A stretch of 26,861 bases of DNA. Origin: Borreliella mayonii (GTDB lineage: Bacteria; Spirochaetota; Spirochaetia; Borreliales; Borreliaceae). The stretch is from the NCBI RefSeq assembly GCF_001945665.1, contig NZ_CP015781.1, forward strand, positions 1 through 26,861. The letters run 5' to 3'. The notes under the pieces are model-generated. The model made no database searches and was not told the DNA's origin. It saw only the letters and a list, made by a program, of their open reading frames with translations. Position 1 is the stretch's first letter. Each line of letters starts with the position of its first letter. The translations under genes and the position numbers were made by a program. Positions 1 through 7,781 of this stretch are shown in pieces.

Positions 1-45
1 TTTTAAATTTTTCTATTGGATAGATTTTATACAAAGAAGGTAATA

Positions 46-327
46 ATGTATAAACAGCAATATTTTATTTCTGGCAAAGTACAAGGTGTTGGTTTTAGAT
101 TTTTCACAGAGCAAATAGCAAATAATATGAAACTAAAAGGATTTGTAAAAAATCTAAACGATGGGAGGGTAGAAGTTGTAGCTTTTTTTAATACTAAAGA
201 ACAAATGAAAAAATTTGAAAAATTATTAAAAAATGGGAATAAGTATTCAAACATTGAAAACATTGAAAAAATAATTTTAGATGAACATTATCCTTTTCAA
301 TTTAATAACTTTAAAATTTATTATTAG
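46..327 (+). CDS. acyP: Acylphosphatase (BBB01 by synteny)
   Basis: A 93-residue cytoplasmic enzyme of the acylphosphatase family, which hydrolyses carboxyl-phosphate bonds of small acyl phosphates. The signature [11 protein letters not shown] lies at residues 10-20 with the phosphate-binding Arg18, and [13 protein letters not shown] follows with the catalytic Asn36; length matches the family. An upstream in-frame ATG at 16 exists, but the ATG at 46 is preferred because AGAAGG (35-40) sits 5 nt before it and the family fold starts there. The gene converges on and overlaps the next gene by 17 bp. Its physiological substrate is unknown. Confidence 0.93.
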   Translation: MYKQQYFISGKVQGVGFRFFTEQIANNMKLKGFVKNLNDGRVEVVAFFNTKEQMKKFEKLLKNGNKYSNIENIEKIILDEHYPFQFNNFKIYY

Positions 328-760
328 AGCTTATCTTTCTTTTAACAAGCACCTTAACCTTTTTATTCTTTGGTTTTTTAATATTGTTAACACCAGAATT
401 GTTGCTTTTAGAGCAAGGCACAGTAGCTCTAAAAAAATGCTCTACTTTAAATTTCAAAAACTCTAAAGACTTTCTGTTTCTACAAAAAATATTCAAATTG
501 CCATCAGAAAATTTAATATCAAGACCACAATTACAACTTGTTTTTAAAAAACTACACGAAATAAAACTACCATTTGAACCATTCCTATTAAAAAGGATAA
601 AATATTTTTTGCCTCTTTTAGAATCTTTAAAATAAATTTTAAGCCAATCTCCTGATGGCTTAACTGAGGTTAACTTATCATAAAGATAAGAAATATAAAT
701 CGTTCTATTTTCATTAGATTTTAAAATTTTTTTAAAAAAATAGCTAAGACCTATTTTCAT
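311..760 (-). CDS. Hypothetical Lys/Cys-rich protein (BBB02 by synteny)
   Basis: A 149-residue protein I do not recognise as any family. There is no clear signal peptide or membrane span. The middle holds a cysteine-rich patch ([19 protein letters not shown], about residues 66-84) with more Cys downstream, and the C-terminus is a basic, Asn/Lys-rich tail ([15 protein letters not shown]) that could bind nucleic acid. The 3' end overlaps the convergent acylphosphatase gene by 17 bp. No Shine-Dalgarno is visible; a 22-bp palindrome lies just upstream. It may be related to resT function only by position, which is weak evidence. Confidence 0.75.
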   Translation of the reverse strand: MKIGLSYFFKKILKSNENRTIYISYLYDKLTSVKPSGDWLKIYFKDSKRGKKYFILFNRNGSNGSFISCSFLKTSCNCGLDIKFSDGNLNIFCRNRKSLEFLKFKVEHFFRATVPCSKSNNSGVNNIKKPKNKKVKVLVKRKISSNNKF

Positions 761-771
761 ATCAATTATAT

Positions 772-793
772 AATATCTTATTAATAAGATATT
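772..793. promoter_or_regulatory. 22-bp perfect palindrome upstream of BBB02
   Basis: AATATCTTATT is followed directly by its reverse complement, 12 bp upstream of the BBB02 start codon and overlapping where its -10 would fall. It could be an operator or the resT-side transcription barrier; the function is inferred from position only. Confidence 0.4.
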
Positions 794-846
794 TCCTAAT
801 ATTCCATAAATGTATTTATAATGCCTAAAATTTTAAAAACCAAAAA

Positions 847-2196
847 CTATAGCTTATAATTAAAAATTATTGATAAGTATTCTGTAAGTTTTATATAGTT
901 ATAATTGTATCCATATGTAGCTTTAAAAGCTTTGCGAATTTTAACATTCAATCCCCTAACCATTGCTAAAATTTCTAAATTATCCTTCAACATCAAATTT
1001 TTAATTACAATCAATGTTTTAATATAATTATCATCAAATATATGATGTTCTTTTATCAAACTTTCTAAACGATCCATTGTAAGAGTAGAATAAGTAGCTT
1101 TACGTCTAACATATGTATAAATTCTTTGATTAAGCAATGTTAATAGGTTGTTATCTGCCTTATCATCTAAATTATCTAAAACATACCGATTATAATGAAA
1201 GGCTGTTGTTATATCGTTTGGTTCGTGTCCTAAAACTTTTGTTATCCAATAATTCATTTCCATATTTTTGGGAGCAAATGCAAGATAAGAAAATTTACAA
1301 TAAATAGCTCTGCAAAAATATACAGATTCTTCAGGAGCAAAAATATTATTAAAAATTTGACGAAACAATCTATTGTAACTGTATGTAAGATTTGAAGAGA
1401 TTAGCTCTTTAGCAAGATTCTCTGTTTGTTCCATATAGCGTATTTCTTTTATAGAATTAATTATTAATTCAGGATCTGCAAAAACTGGAAAAACAACTTC
1501 ATTAATAATATTATTTTCTCGCTTTTTTGCAATAAATTCCATACGAATATGATTTTTATCTGCGATATAAAATTGAGAAAGTTTCATTACTTCAACAGGA
1601 CGACGACCTATTGCCATTAAAACTCCATAAAATTTCAACCTAATATCTCGGTTTTGATTTAATAAAAGCTTAATTATTTCAATATAGGTATTTAAATTAA
1701 TTTTAACAAATATCTGTTCTTTTCTATAACTATTAATTTTTTCAATCTTATATTTATGTGCATAATCATTTAACCATTTTGGAGTTACAAACAAATCTAT
1801 AAAATATTGGAAATAAGGTTTCTCATTATTCATTTGATTTAAAAATATCAACTCTTCTATTTTTTTCCGGTCCTTAATTCTTATATTTTTTAATTCTTTT
1901 ATTTTTCTTGATTTCCAAAAAAATAAAAAAGTATTATCTTTTCTAATCCTTTCAATCACTGAAAGATTAATATATTCTTTAATTATTTTACGAGTTTTTG
2001 AAAGATTTAATATTATTGAACGATTTGTAAATTTATCTTTTCTAAAAAGAATGGCTTTGTGATTCTCTGCAAGAATTTTTATTTTTTCTTTCAATTTTAA
2101 ATACGAAAGCTCATTATTAAGATATTTTTTATATAGAATTTCTAATTCTTTTCTAAATATTTCAAAATCATTTTTTATCTTCACTTTTGGGGGCAT
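847..2196 (-). CDS. resT: Telomere resolvase (protelomerase) ResT
   Basis: ResT (449 aa) cuts replicated telomeres of the linear Borrelia chromosome and plasmids and rejoins strands as covalently closed hairpins, by tyrosine-recombinase-like phosphotransfer. Residues match the published active site: Arg199 (GRRPVEVMK), Lys224, Arg296, His324 (VLGHEPND) and the nucleophile Tyr335 (TAFHYNRY). The N-terminal third is basic and helical, as expected for the telomere-binding and hairpin-binding module. Length equals that recalled for B31. The gene stands alone on the minus strand. No Shine-Dalgarno precedes the ATG; an extended -10 (TGGTATAAT) ends 9 nt before it, so the mRNA may be nearly leaderless. 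ResT is an established reason why cp26 cannot be displaced. Confidence 0.98.
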   Translation of the reverse strand: MPPKVKIKNDFEIFRKELEILYKKYLNNELSYLKLKEKIKILAENHKAILFRKDKFTNRSIILNLSKTRKIIKEYINLSVIERIRKDNTFLFFWKSRKIKELKNIRIKDRKKIEELIFLNQMNNEKPYFQYFIDLFVTPKWLNDYAHKYKIEKINSYRKEQIFVKINLNTYIEIIKLLLNQNRDIRLKFYGVLMAIGRRPVEVMKLSQFYIADKNHIRMEFIAKKRENNIINEVVFPVFADPELIINSIKEIRYMEQTENLAKELISSNLTYSYNRLFRQIFNNIFAPEESVYFCRAIYCKFSYLAFAPKNMEMNYWITKVLGHEPNDITTAFHYNRYVLDNLDDKADNNLLTLLNQRIYTYVRRKATYSTLTMDRLESLIKEHHIFDDNYIKTLIVIKNLMLKDNLEILAMVRGLNVKIRKAFKATYGYNYNYIKLTEYLSIIFNYKL

Positions 2197-2205
2197 ATTA
2201 ATTCA

Positions 2206-2214
2206 ATTATACCA
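2206..2214 (-). promoter_or_regulatory. Predicted extended -10 of resT
   Basis: On the minus strand TGGTATAAT ends 9 nt before the resT ATG. This has the TGnTATAAT form of an extended -10. No good -35 is seen at 16-18 bp. A start point about 7 nt downstream would leave a leader of only 2-3 nt. Confidence 0.45.
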
Positions 2215-2410
2215 AGTTTAAAATCTTTAGCTAAGTAAAAAATTTCTGATTTTCAAAAAACATACTTATATATTAAATTTAATTATACAATATTGTACTA
2301 CAGCATAATAAACAAAAAAAATATTCGTTCGATTCACACAGGTCAATCTTTTTGTTAATTTAAAGCACAAAACAACAAAATTCAAATTTTAAATAAATTC
2401 TTTTATTTCC

Positions 2411-2438
2411 TAAAAAAGAGCTATTTATAAATAGCTCT
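2411..2438 (-). terminator. Rho-independent terminator after chbC
   Basis: A 22-bp perfect palindrome (AGAGCTATTT and its complement, 2417-2438) is followed on the minus strand by a run of six T, about 50 bp past the chbC stop. Confidence 0.8.
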
Positions 2439-2487
2439 CTGATATTTTTATCACAAATTTTGTAATAGCAATTCCAAAAAAATTTCC

Positions 2488-3810
2488 TTATTCTTTTTCC
2501 TGCAAAAGCAGAGACTTATCATATGCTTTGATAAAGGGCAAATACATAAATACCGAAATAATCAATAATAATAAAACCAGAACAAACGATTTAATATCAA
2601 GTCCTGTAGAAAAAAAAGCCGCAATAGGAGCAGGAGTTGTCCATGGAACTAGAGTTCTAACCTTTTCAATAATTCCAAAATTAGTAAGAGTATATGCAAC
2701 AATTATATTAAATATAGGAATAAATAAAAAAGGAATACCCAGTATAGGATTTAAAACTATTGGTGCCCCAAACATAATAGGTTCATTAATATTAAAAAGA
2801 CCGGGCGCAAATGAAAGTCTGCCCATGGCCTTCAGATGTTGAGATTTGCCAAGCATCATAGCAATAGCAAGCCCTAAAGTTGCACCAGCACCACCAATAT
2901 AAACAAACGAATCAAGAAATCCTCCCGCTAAAATATGAGGAAGTGGAAGATTGTCAGAAAGAGCCCTAATATTAGAATCAAGATTTGACAAAATTATAGG
3001 ATTAAGAATAGCAATAATAACGTTGGTACCATGAAGACCACAAAACCACAATATATGAACAATAAAAGAAATTGTTAAAGTCCCAACTAAAGTATCGCTA
3101 ATTTGCAAAACAGGCCTAAACATATTCATAATTATTTCAGGGAAAAGACTTCCTACCGAACTTTGAATAGCAATATTAACACTTTGAGCTATAATTGAAA
3201 GTACAATAACGGGAACTAAAGCTTCAAAAGATTTTAAAACAGCAGGCGGAACAGACTCTGGAAGCTTAATTGCCATATTTCTTTGAACTAAAAATTTATA
3301 AACTTCAACAGAAAAAATAGCAGCAATAATAGCCGTAAATACTCCTTGAGCACTAAAATATCTTGCATCAATTACAGGAAACCATGAATTAGGCTGAATT
3401 CCCCATTTAGCAGCATCTCCACCGTAAGGTATCCAATCTGATTGTCCAGCTAAAATTAAAAATGTATAAAGAGATAAGAATCCCCCTGTAATCCCACTAA
3501 GTTTATAATGATTAGATAAGTTATAACCAATACCAAAAACAACAAATATGGACATAATACCCATACTTACATAAAATGGCTGAACAAGATTACCTTTATA
3601 TTTGGCCATTAAATCAACATACCACTGTTGATATAACAATGTTGCAGAATCTGTAAGGGGTAAATTAACTAAAAGTAAAATAAAAGAACCAACTATTAAA
3701 AAGGGCATAGAAAAAGTAAAGCCATCTCTTAAAGCAATTAAATATCTATTAGAACCAATTTTACTAGCAACAGGAACTAAAGTCGTTTCAATAAAATCTT
3801 GAAAACTCAT
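2488..3810 (-). CDS. chbC: Chitobiose PTS permease EIIC (ChbC)
   Basis: Integral-membrane EIIC of the lactose/cellobiose/chitobiose PTS family; it imports and phosphorylates chitobiose (GlcNAc dimer), supplying amino sugar from tick chitin. Hydrophobic spans run through the protein in the usual EIIC pattern. The conserved His of WFCGLHGTN and Glu of NINEPIMFGAP, the sugar-contacting residues of this family, are at residues 260 and 343 in this numbering. An ATG at 3819 abuts the GGAGG directly, whereas the ATG at 3808-3810 lies 9 nt from it, so the shorter 440-aa form is chosen; the longer is 443 aa. It is divergent from chbA-chbB across a palindrome-rich 210-bp promoter region. In B. burgdorferi chbC is known to respond to RpoS and BadR. 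Confidence 0.96.
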   Translation of the reverse strand: MSFQDFIETTLVPVASKIGSNRYLIALRDGFTFSMPFLIVGSFILLLVNLPLTDSATLLYQQWYVDLMAKYKGNLVQPFYVSMGIMSIFVVFGIGYNLSNHYKLSGITGGFLSLYTFLILAGQSDWIPYGGDAAKWGIQPNSWFPVIDARYFSAQGVFTAIIAAIFSVEVYKFLVQRNMAIKLPESVPPAVLKSFEALVPVIVLSIIAQSVNIAIQSSVGSLFPEIIMNMFRPVLQISDTLVGTLTISFIVHILWFCGLHGTNVIIAILNPIILSNLDSNIRALSDNLPLPHILAGGFLDSFVYIGGAGATLGLAIAMMLGKSQHLKAMGRLSFAPGLFNINEPIMFGAPIVLNPILGIPFLFIPIFNIIVAYTLTNFGIIEKVRTLVPWTTPAPIAAFFSTGLDIKSFVLVLLLLIISVFMYLPFIKAYDKSLLLQEKE

Positions 3811-3860
3811 GAAAACCATCCTCCAATAAAAACTAATTAAAAGTTATAATTAACAACTTA

Positions 3861-3894
3861 TAATATTAATTATAATATATTATAATTAATATTA
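3861..3894. promoter_or_regulatory. 34-bp perfect A/T palindrome in the chbC/chbA promoter region
   Basis: The run from 3861 to 3894 is its own reverse complement over all 34 bases and contains only A and T. It lies about 50 bp upstream of chbC and so near or upstream of that promoter. A regulator-binding or cruciform role is inferred. Confidence 0.6.
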
Positions 3895-3945
3895 ATTATA
3901 ATAAAATCCTTATAATAGATATATATAATAAAATTATTTATTTTA

Positions 3946-3981
3946 AATAAATCTTATAATATAATAATTATAAGATTTATT
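3946..3981. promoter_or_regulatory. 15-bp-arm inverted repeat upstream of chbA
   Basis: AATAAATCTTATAAT (3946-3960) is repeated in inverse at 3967-3981 with a 6-nt spacer, about 50 bp before the chbA start. It is placed like an operator overlapping or flanking the chbA promoter. The regulator is not shown by the sequence. Confidence 0.6.
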
Positions 3982-4029
3982 AAATAATATTAATTATTTA
4001 TTTATAAATAAAAGGAGAATATTTTATAC

Positions 4030-4377
4030 ATGAATAAAAAAATATATAACATAGAAGAATTAATAGATAAAATAAGCATGCCTGTTGTAGCTTACTCTGG
4101 TGAGGCTAAAAGCTTTCTAAGAGAAGCCTTGGAATATGCTAAAAATAAAGAATATGACAAAGCAGAGCTTTCTATACAAGAAAGTAAAAAATCTATTGCA
4201 AAGGCTCATGAAGCACACAGGGAAATAATACATCAATCAGTCACTAATCCAAACTCTGTTAAAACGCCTTTTATTTTAATTCATGCCGAAGATCATTTAA
4301 TGTCTGCAATTTCAGAATTAAGCATTTTTGAAGAATTAATCAATGTTTACAAAATAATAAATGAAATAAAAAACTAG
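4030..4377 (+). CDS. chbA: Chitobiose PTS EIIA (ChbA)
   Basis: A 115-aa soluble phosphocarrier of the PTS lactose/cellobiose EIIA family. It forms an all-helical trimer and passes phosphate from HPr to ChbB. The phospho-acceptor is His85 in FILIHAEDHLM, a near-exact match to the family motif; Asp88 is the usual metal ligand. AGGAG (4013-4017) is 12 nt before the ATG, longer than normal; no better in-frame start was found. It is first of a chbA-chbB-mupG operon: its stop codon overlaps the chbB Shine-Dalgarno. Confidence 0.95.
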   Translation: MNKKIYNIEELIDKISMPVVAYSGEAKSFLREALEYAKNKEYDKAELSIQESKKSIAKAHEAHREIIHQSVTNPNSVKTPFILIHAEDHLMSAISELSIFEELINVYKIINEIKN

Positions 4378-4385
4378 GAGGAAAT

Positions 4386-4703
4386 ATGAACATACTACTT
4401 GTATGTGGAGCTGGAATGTCCACAAGCATGCTGGTGCAAAGAATTGAAAAATATGCCAAAGCAAACAATATAAATGCAACAATTGAGGCCATTGCTGAAA
4501 CACGACTTAGCGAAGTTGTTGACCGCTTTGATGTTGTTTTGCTTGCACCACAGTCAAGATTTAATAAAAAAAGACTTGAAGAAATAACAAAACCGAAAGG
4601 AATTCCAATCGAAATAATTAACACAATCGATTATGGAACAATGAATGGAGAAAAAGTATTACAACTTGCAATTAATGCAATTAAGAATAAAAATTCTGTT
4701 TAA
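4386..4703 (+). CDS. chbB: Chitobiose PTS EIIB (ChbB)
   Basis: A 105-aa cytoplasmic EIIB of the lactose/cellobiose class. It carries the phosphocysteine that donates phosphate to sugar bound in ChbC. The P-loop CGAGMSTSML starts at Cys7, the phosphorylated residue, and LLAPQSRFN is the second conserved element. AGGAGG (4376-4381) overlaps the chbA stop and lies 4 nt from the start, indicating tight coupling. An 11-nt gap follows before the MupG-like gene. Confidence 0.96.
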   Translation: MNILLVCGAGMSTSMLVQRIEKYAKANNINATIEAIAETRLSEVVDRFDVVLLAPQSRFNKKRLEEITKPKGIPIEIINTIDYGTMNGEKVLQLAINAIKNKNSV

Positions 4704-4714
4704 GGAAGGTTAAA

Positions 4715-5812
4715 ATGAAAGAAATTGGAATATCCATATACCCTAATGTAAGCTCTAAAAATAAAATTATCGAATATCTTGAGAAAAGTGCTCATTTTGG
4801 ATTTACCCAAGTATTTACCTCTTTGCTTTATATTAACGGAAATGAATTTGACATATTTAAAGAATTGCTTAGCATTGCAATTAAGAACGGGATGAAACCT
4901 ATTATTGATGTAAGTACTGAAATTTTCAAAGAATTGGAAATTGATCTTTCAAATCTTAAAAATTGTCCAAAACTGGATTTTTTCAAAAAGCTTGGTGCTT
5001 GGGCAATTAGATTGGACAATACATTCACAGGCATTGAAGAATCATTAATGACTTTTAACGACTCTGACCTTAAGATTCAACTTAATATAAGCAATATAAA
5101 TAAACATATTGACACAATAATGTATTTTAAGCCTAATATAAAAAATTTACTTGGATGTCATAATTTTTATCCTCACAAATATACAGGACTTTCAAGAACT
5201 TTCTTTAAAGAAACAACAAAAATATTTAAACATTATTCAATCCCAACAGCTGCATTTATTAGCTCTAATAATGCAGAAGAATGCACACGAGGGAAAGAAA
5301 AAGAAGGTGCTCCTACACTAGAATCACACAGATTTAAAGATATAGAAACCCAGACAAAAGATCTTTTCAAAGAAGGAATAGATACAGTCCTAATTTCTAA
5401 TTGTTTTCCAAATGAAACAGAACTAAAAAAAGTATCAAAAGTAAACAGAAATATTTTAGAGCTCAAAGCAGACCTAAATCCAAAAGCAACTTCAGTAGAA
5501 AAAGAAATAATACTTGAAAATTTACATTTTAATAGAGGAGATATTAATTCTTATAGAATTCGATCAACCATGCCAAGAGTATACTACAACAATAAAAAAT
5601 TTCCTGTGCATTCCCTAAATGAAATCAAAAAAGGAGACATCCTAATAGACTCTTCAGAATATTTAGGTTATGCAGGAGAACTTCAAATAGCACTAAAAGA
5701 TACCCCAAATAATGGCCTTGTAAACGTAGTTGGGAAAATAGTTAATGACGAAATATATCTGCTTGAAAAAATAGAACCTTGGGAAAAATTCAAAATAATA
5801 GAAAACGAATAA
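4715..5812 (+). CDS. MupG-like 6-phospho-glycosidase (DUF871; BBB07)
   Basis: A 365-aa protein of the DUF871/MupG family. Known MupG enzymes are cytoplasmic 6-phospho-N-acetylmuramidases that split PTS-imported MurNAc-6P-GlcNAc. The N-terminus MKEIGISIYP, then HFGFTQVFTSLL and CHNFYPHKYTGLS (about 148-160), are characteristic of the TIM-barrel half. Residues from about 280, including SYRIRSTMPRVYY and GDILIDSSEYLGYAGELQIAL, match the C-terminal cyclophilin-like domain. There is no signal peptide or lipobox. AGGAAGG (4703-4709) overlaps the chbB stop and lies 5 nt upstream, so it is the third gene of the chb operon and probably hydrolyses a phospho-disaccharide delivered by it. In B31 this locus was called an outer surface protein and reported to bind integrin alpha3-beta1; both can be true only if it reaches the surface by an unusual route. 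Confidence 0.87.
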   Translation: MKEIGISIYPNVSSKNKIIEYLEKSAHFGFTQVFTSLLYINGNEFDIFKELLSIAIKNGMKPIIDVSTEIFKELEIDLSNLKNCPKLDFFKKLGAWAIRLDNTFTGIEESLMTFNDSDLKIQLNISNINKHIDTIMYFKPNIKNLLGCHNFYPHKYTGLSRTFFKETTKIFKHYSIPTAAFISSNNAEECTRGKEKEGAPTLESHRFKDIETQTKDLFKEGIDTVLISNCFPNETELKKVSKVNRNILELKADLNPKATSVEKEIILENLHFNRGDINSYRIRSTMPRVYYNNKKFPVHSLNEIKKGDILIDSSEYLGYAGELQIALKDTPNNGLVNVVGKIVNDEIYLLEKIEPWEKFKIIENE

Positions 5813-5838
5813 ATAACCTTTTTATTAGGTTATTTATT
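5808..5838. terminator. Bidirectional terminator overlapping two stop codons
   Basis: AATAAATAACCT (5808-5819) and its reverse complement (5827-5838) form a 12-bp stem with a 7-nt loop. It covers the stop codon of the MupG-like gene and that of the convergent lipoprotein gene, so it probably ends both transcripts. Confidence 0.7.
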
Positions 5839-6463
5839 GTAAAAATTTTTCAATTGCTTTAAGGACATAATAATAAATAGTAATGTAAGACTCTCTTAAA
5901 TCGAAATTTTCAGAACTATCAAAAAAATATATAAATTCATTAGTAGAAGAATTAAGATCTTCAACATAATTTTTGACTTCAAAGTCCCGATTAATAGCTT
6001 TTATATCATCCAAATTAAAAATAATAGTGGCAAAATTCTGAATATTGCTATTGATACTATTTTTTAAAGTAATTTTTTTATTAAAGCTATTAATAACGTT
6101 AAATTCAGGTTCATTTGAATTTAAATTAGAAATTGTTAATTTAAATTTATGATCAAAAAAAATACCAAAATCATAGGTTAATAAGCTTGCTTTTTTAGAA
6201 CTTAAAGCCAATTTCATTATAATATTATTACTAAATTTATCTAAAATAAAAAAATAAGAGTAATAACTAATATCTTTAATAGAATCAAAGTAATCCTTAG
6301 TATGAATGCCGGTTTTAAATTTGCCATTTCCTAACGGTTCATATAAACCAATCTCAATTTTTATTGCTTCATCTAAAGATCTAATAAAAATTGAAGGAAC
6401 ACTAATATTACATGAAAATAAAAAAACAATAAAGGTAAAAATAAAATTAAAATTTTTTTTCAT
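5834..6463 (-). CDS. Putative lipoprotein (BBB08 by synteny)
   Basis: A 209-aa protein with a lipoprotein signal peptide: basic MKKNFNF, a hydrophobic core, then LFSC with lipidated Cys18. The mature part is a mix of beta-prone and Asn/Lys-rich segments with no family I recognise. The Shine-Dalgarno is weak. It converges on the chb operon and diverges from the next lipoprotein gene across 159 bp. Expected to be on the inner-leaflet or surface membrane; which one cannot be read from sequence. Confidence 0.85.
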   Translation of the reverse strand: MKKNFNFIFTFIVFLFSCNISVPSIFIRSLDEAIKIEIGLYEPLGNGKFKTGIHTKDYFDSIKDISYYSYFFILDKFSNNIIMKLALSSKKASLLTYDFGIFFDHKFKLTISNLNSNEPEFNVINSFNKKITLKNSINSNIQNFATIIFNLDDIKAINRDFEVKNYVEDLNSSTNEFIYFFDSSENFDLRESYITIYYYVLKAIEKFLQ

Positions 6464-6622
6464 CTAAAATTTCTCATGAAATATACTAAAATATATTAAT
6501 ATTAATGAAAAGCTTACATAAAAAGTATAACAAATTCTTTAATAATTAAAATCAAAAAGAATATAATTCTTGCACTAGAATTAAATTTATACAGTTATAT
6601 AAAATCACTTAAGGAACAAAAA

Positions 6623-7660
6623 ATGAAATACCTTAAAAACATTTCCTTATTTTTATTAATTTTAGGTTGCAAATCCATCCCAAATGGTAATTTTAATCTA
6701 CATGATAAAAGTCATAAATTAGGAAAACTAAAATTTCAAGAAGACTCAATAATAAGCAGAAATTATGACAATAAAATATCTATTGTGGGAGTATATAACC
6801 CTTTAACAGAAAAAGAAAATTTTAAAGTCAATATCTACATCAAGAAAAAAGGATTACAAATAAATCCTGAAAGCATTTTAATAAATGAAGAAAAAATTAA
6901 TTATTTAAAACATAAAGCAGAGCTCAAAGTAAAATCAAGCTTTAATAAAAGCATTATTAGTATTTCATTGGCTAATTCAAGAGATCTATTAACCTATATT
7001 TACGATAAAAGTTCGGGGAAATATATTAACATTGACTTTAAGGACAATTGGAATGTATCACATAGCATAAAATTTAATAAGGAATATATTTTAGCATATA
7101 TAACAGATTTTGACAAAGAAATGAAAATATCTAAAAATATTTTGCAAAAACGTATTGATAATAGAAAAATTGAAATTGAAAAAACAGAGCTTAAAACAGA
7201 ATATAATGAAATAGAAGATTATTACATATACAGCATGAAAATTCCAAAATTATTTGAAAAATCTAATACCGCCTCAGAAACTTACGAAACATTTGTTATA
7301 GCAAATTATTACCCATGTGAAAATTTAAATATCCTGTTTTTAAATTTAAGCTTATACTCTGATAAACTACGCTTTTTAAACTCCATTTATGATGAGAATG
7401 ATAGAAAATTAAAAATTGAGCCTCCCGTGAGAACTTTAAAGAATTCAAAAACAATAAAAGAAACATTAAATATAGTATTAAGCCCACAAAAAATAATAGA
7501 GCTGACAAAAAACATTGAAAATGATATTACTTTAAAATTAAAATCCTATGGAGAAAAGGGCGAATTCACATTTGAAATATATAAACCACTTCTTTTAAAA
7601 TTTTTAAAAGAAGTGGATCATTGCATAAAAAATTTGCAATCAAGCAGGCATAAATTTTAA
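6623..7660 (+). CDS. Putative lipoprotein (BBB09 by synteny)
   Basis: A 345-aa protein with a lipoprotein signal (MKYLKNISLFLLILGC, Cys16). The mature domain alternates short beta-prone stretches with Lys/Glu/Asn-rich loops; I do not recognise it. AAGGA (6611-6615) is 7 nt from the ATG. The last 80 bp of the gene are unusual: they contain a 31-bp near-perfect palindrome (7586-7616) and the left arm of a 14-bp inverted repeat that extends into the intergenic region before the replicon genes. Divergent from BBB08, suggesting a shared regulatory region. Confidence 0.85.
   Translation: MKYLKNISLFLLILGCKSIPNGNFNLHDKSHKLGKLKFQEDSIISRNYDNKISIVGVYNPLTEKENFKVNIYIKKKGLQINPESILINEEKINYLKHKAELKVKSSFNKSIISISLANSRDLLTYIYDKSSGKYINIDFKDNWNVSHSIKFNKEYILAYITDFDKEMKISKNILQKRIDNRKIEIEKTELKTEYNEIEDYYIYSMKIPKLFEKSNTASETYETFVIANYYPCENLNILFLNLSLYSDKLRFLNSIYDENDRKLKIEPPVRTLKNSKTIKETLNIVLSPQKIIELTKNIENDITLKLKSYGEKGEFTFEIYKPLLLKFLKEVDHCIKNLQSSRHKF
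7586..7616. repeat. 31-bp near-perfect palindrome inside BBB09
   Basis: CCACTTCTTTTAAAA (7586-7600) is followed after one T by its exact reverse complement (7602-7616), within codons for KPLLLKFLKEVDH. It can form a tight hairpin in the mRNA 44 bp before the stop. Confidence 0.8.
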
Positions 7661-7692
7661 CTTTTTGAATCTTGCATACTTGATTGCAAATT
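7631..7692. repeat. 14-bp inverted repeat spanning the BBB09 stop
   Basis: AATTTGCAATCAAG (7631-7644) and its exact reverse complement (7679-7692) flank 34 bp containing the stop codon. No T run follows directly. It could be a terminator or part of the replication-origin or partition region, since PF57/62 begins 90 bp later. Confidence 0.6.
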
Positions 7693-7781
7693 CACTAATA
7701 AAACTTTACTTTTTTAAATAAATGTATTATTATTAATTTCAGTGCTTAATGCAATAAAAGATCAAACGATAGGAGCTTAAA

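Larger units (their letters stand above)
2197..2487. other. resT-chbC intergenic region
   Basis: About 290 bp without a credible gene. It holds the resT promoter, a 12-bp palindrome TACAATATTGTA at 2286-2297 and the chbC terminator. A TTCGATTC string near 2329 resembles a tRNA T-loop, but no cloverleaf forms around it. Confidence 0.6.

Noticed and set aside
16..45. Longer N-terminus for acylphosphatase
   Set aside because: It lacks a ribosome site and would overlap the hairpin that probably terminates malX; AGAAGG precedes the ATG at 46.
2320..2360. TTCGATTC-type T-loop string suggesting a tRNA or tRNA remnant
   Set aside because: No acceptor, D or anticodon arms can be built around it on either strand.
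2528..2842. 104-codon frame antisense to chbC
   Set aside because: Shadow of a strongly conserved permease; no independent start signals.
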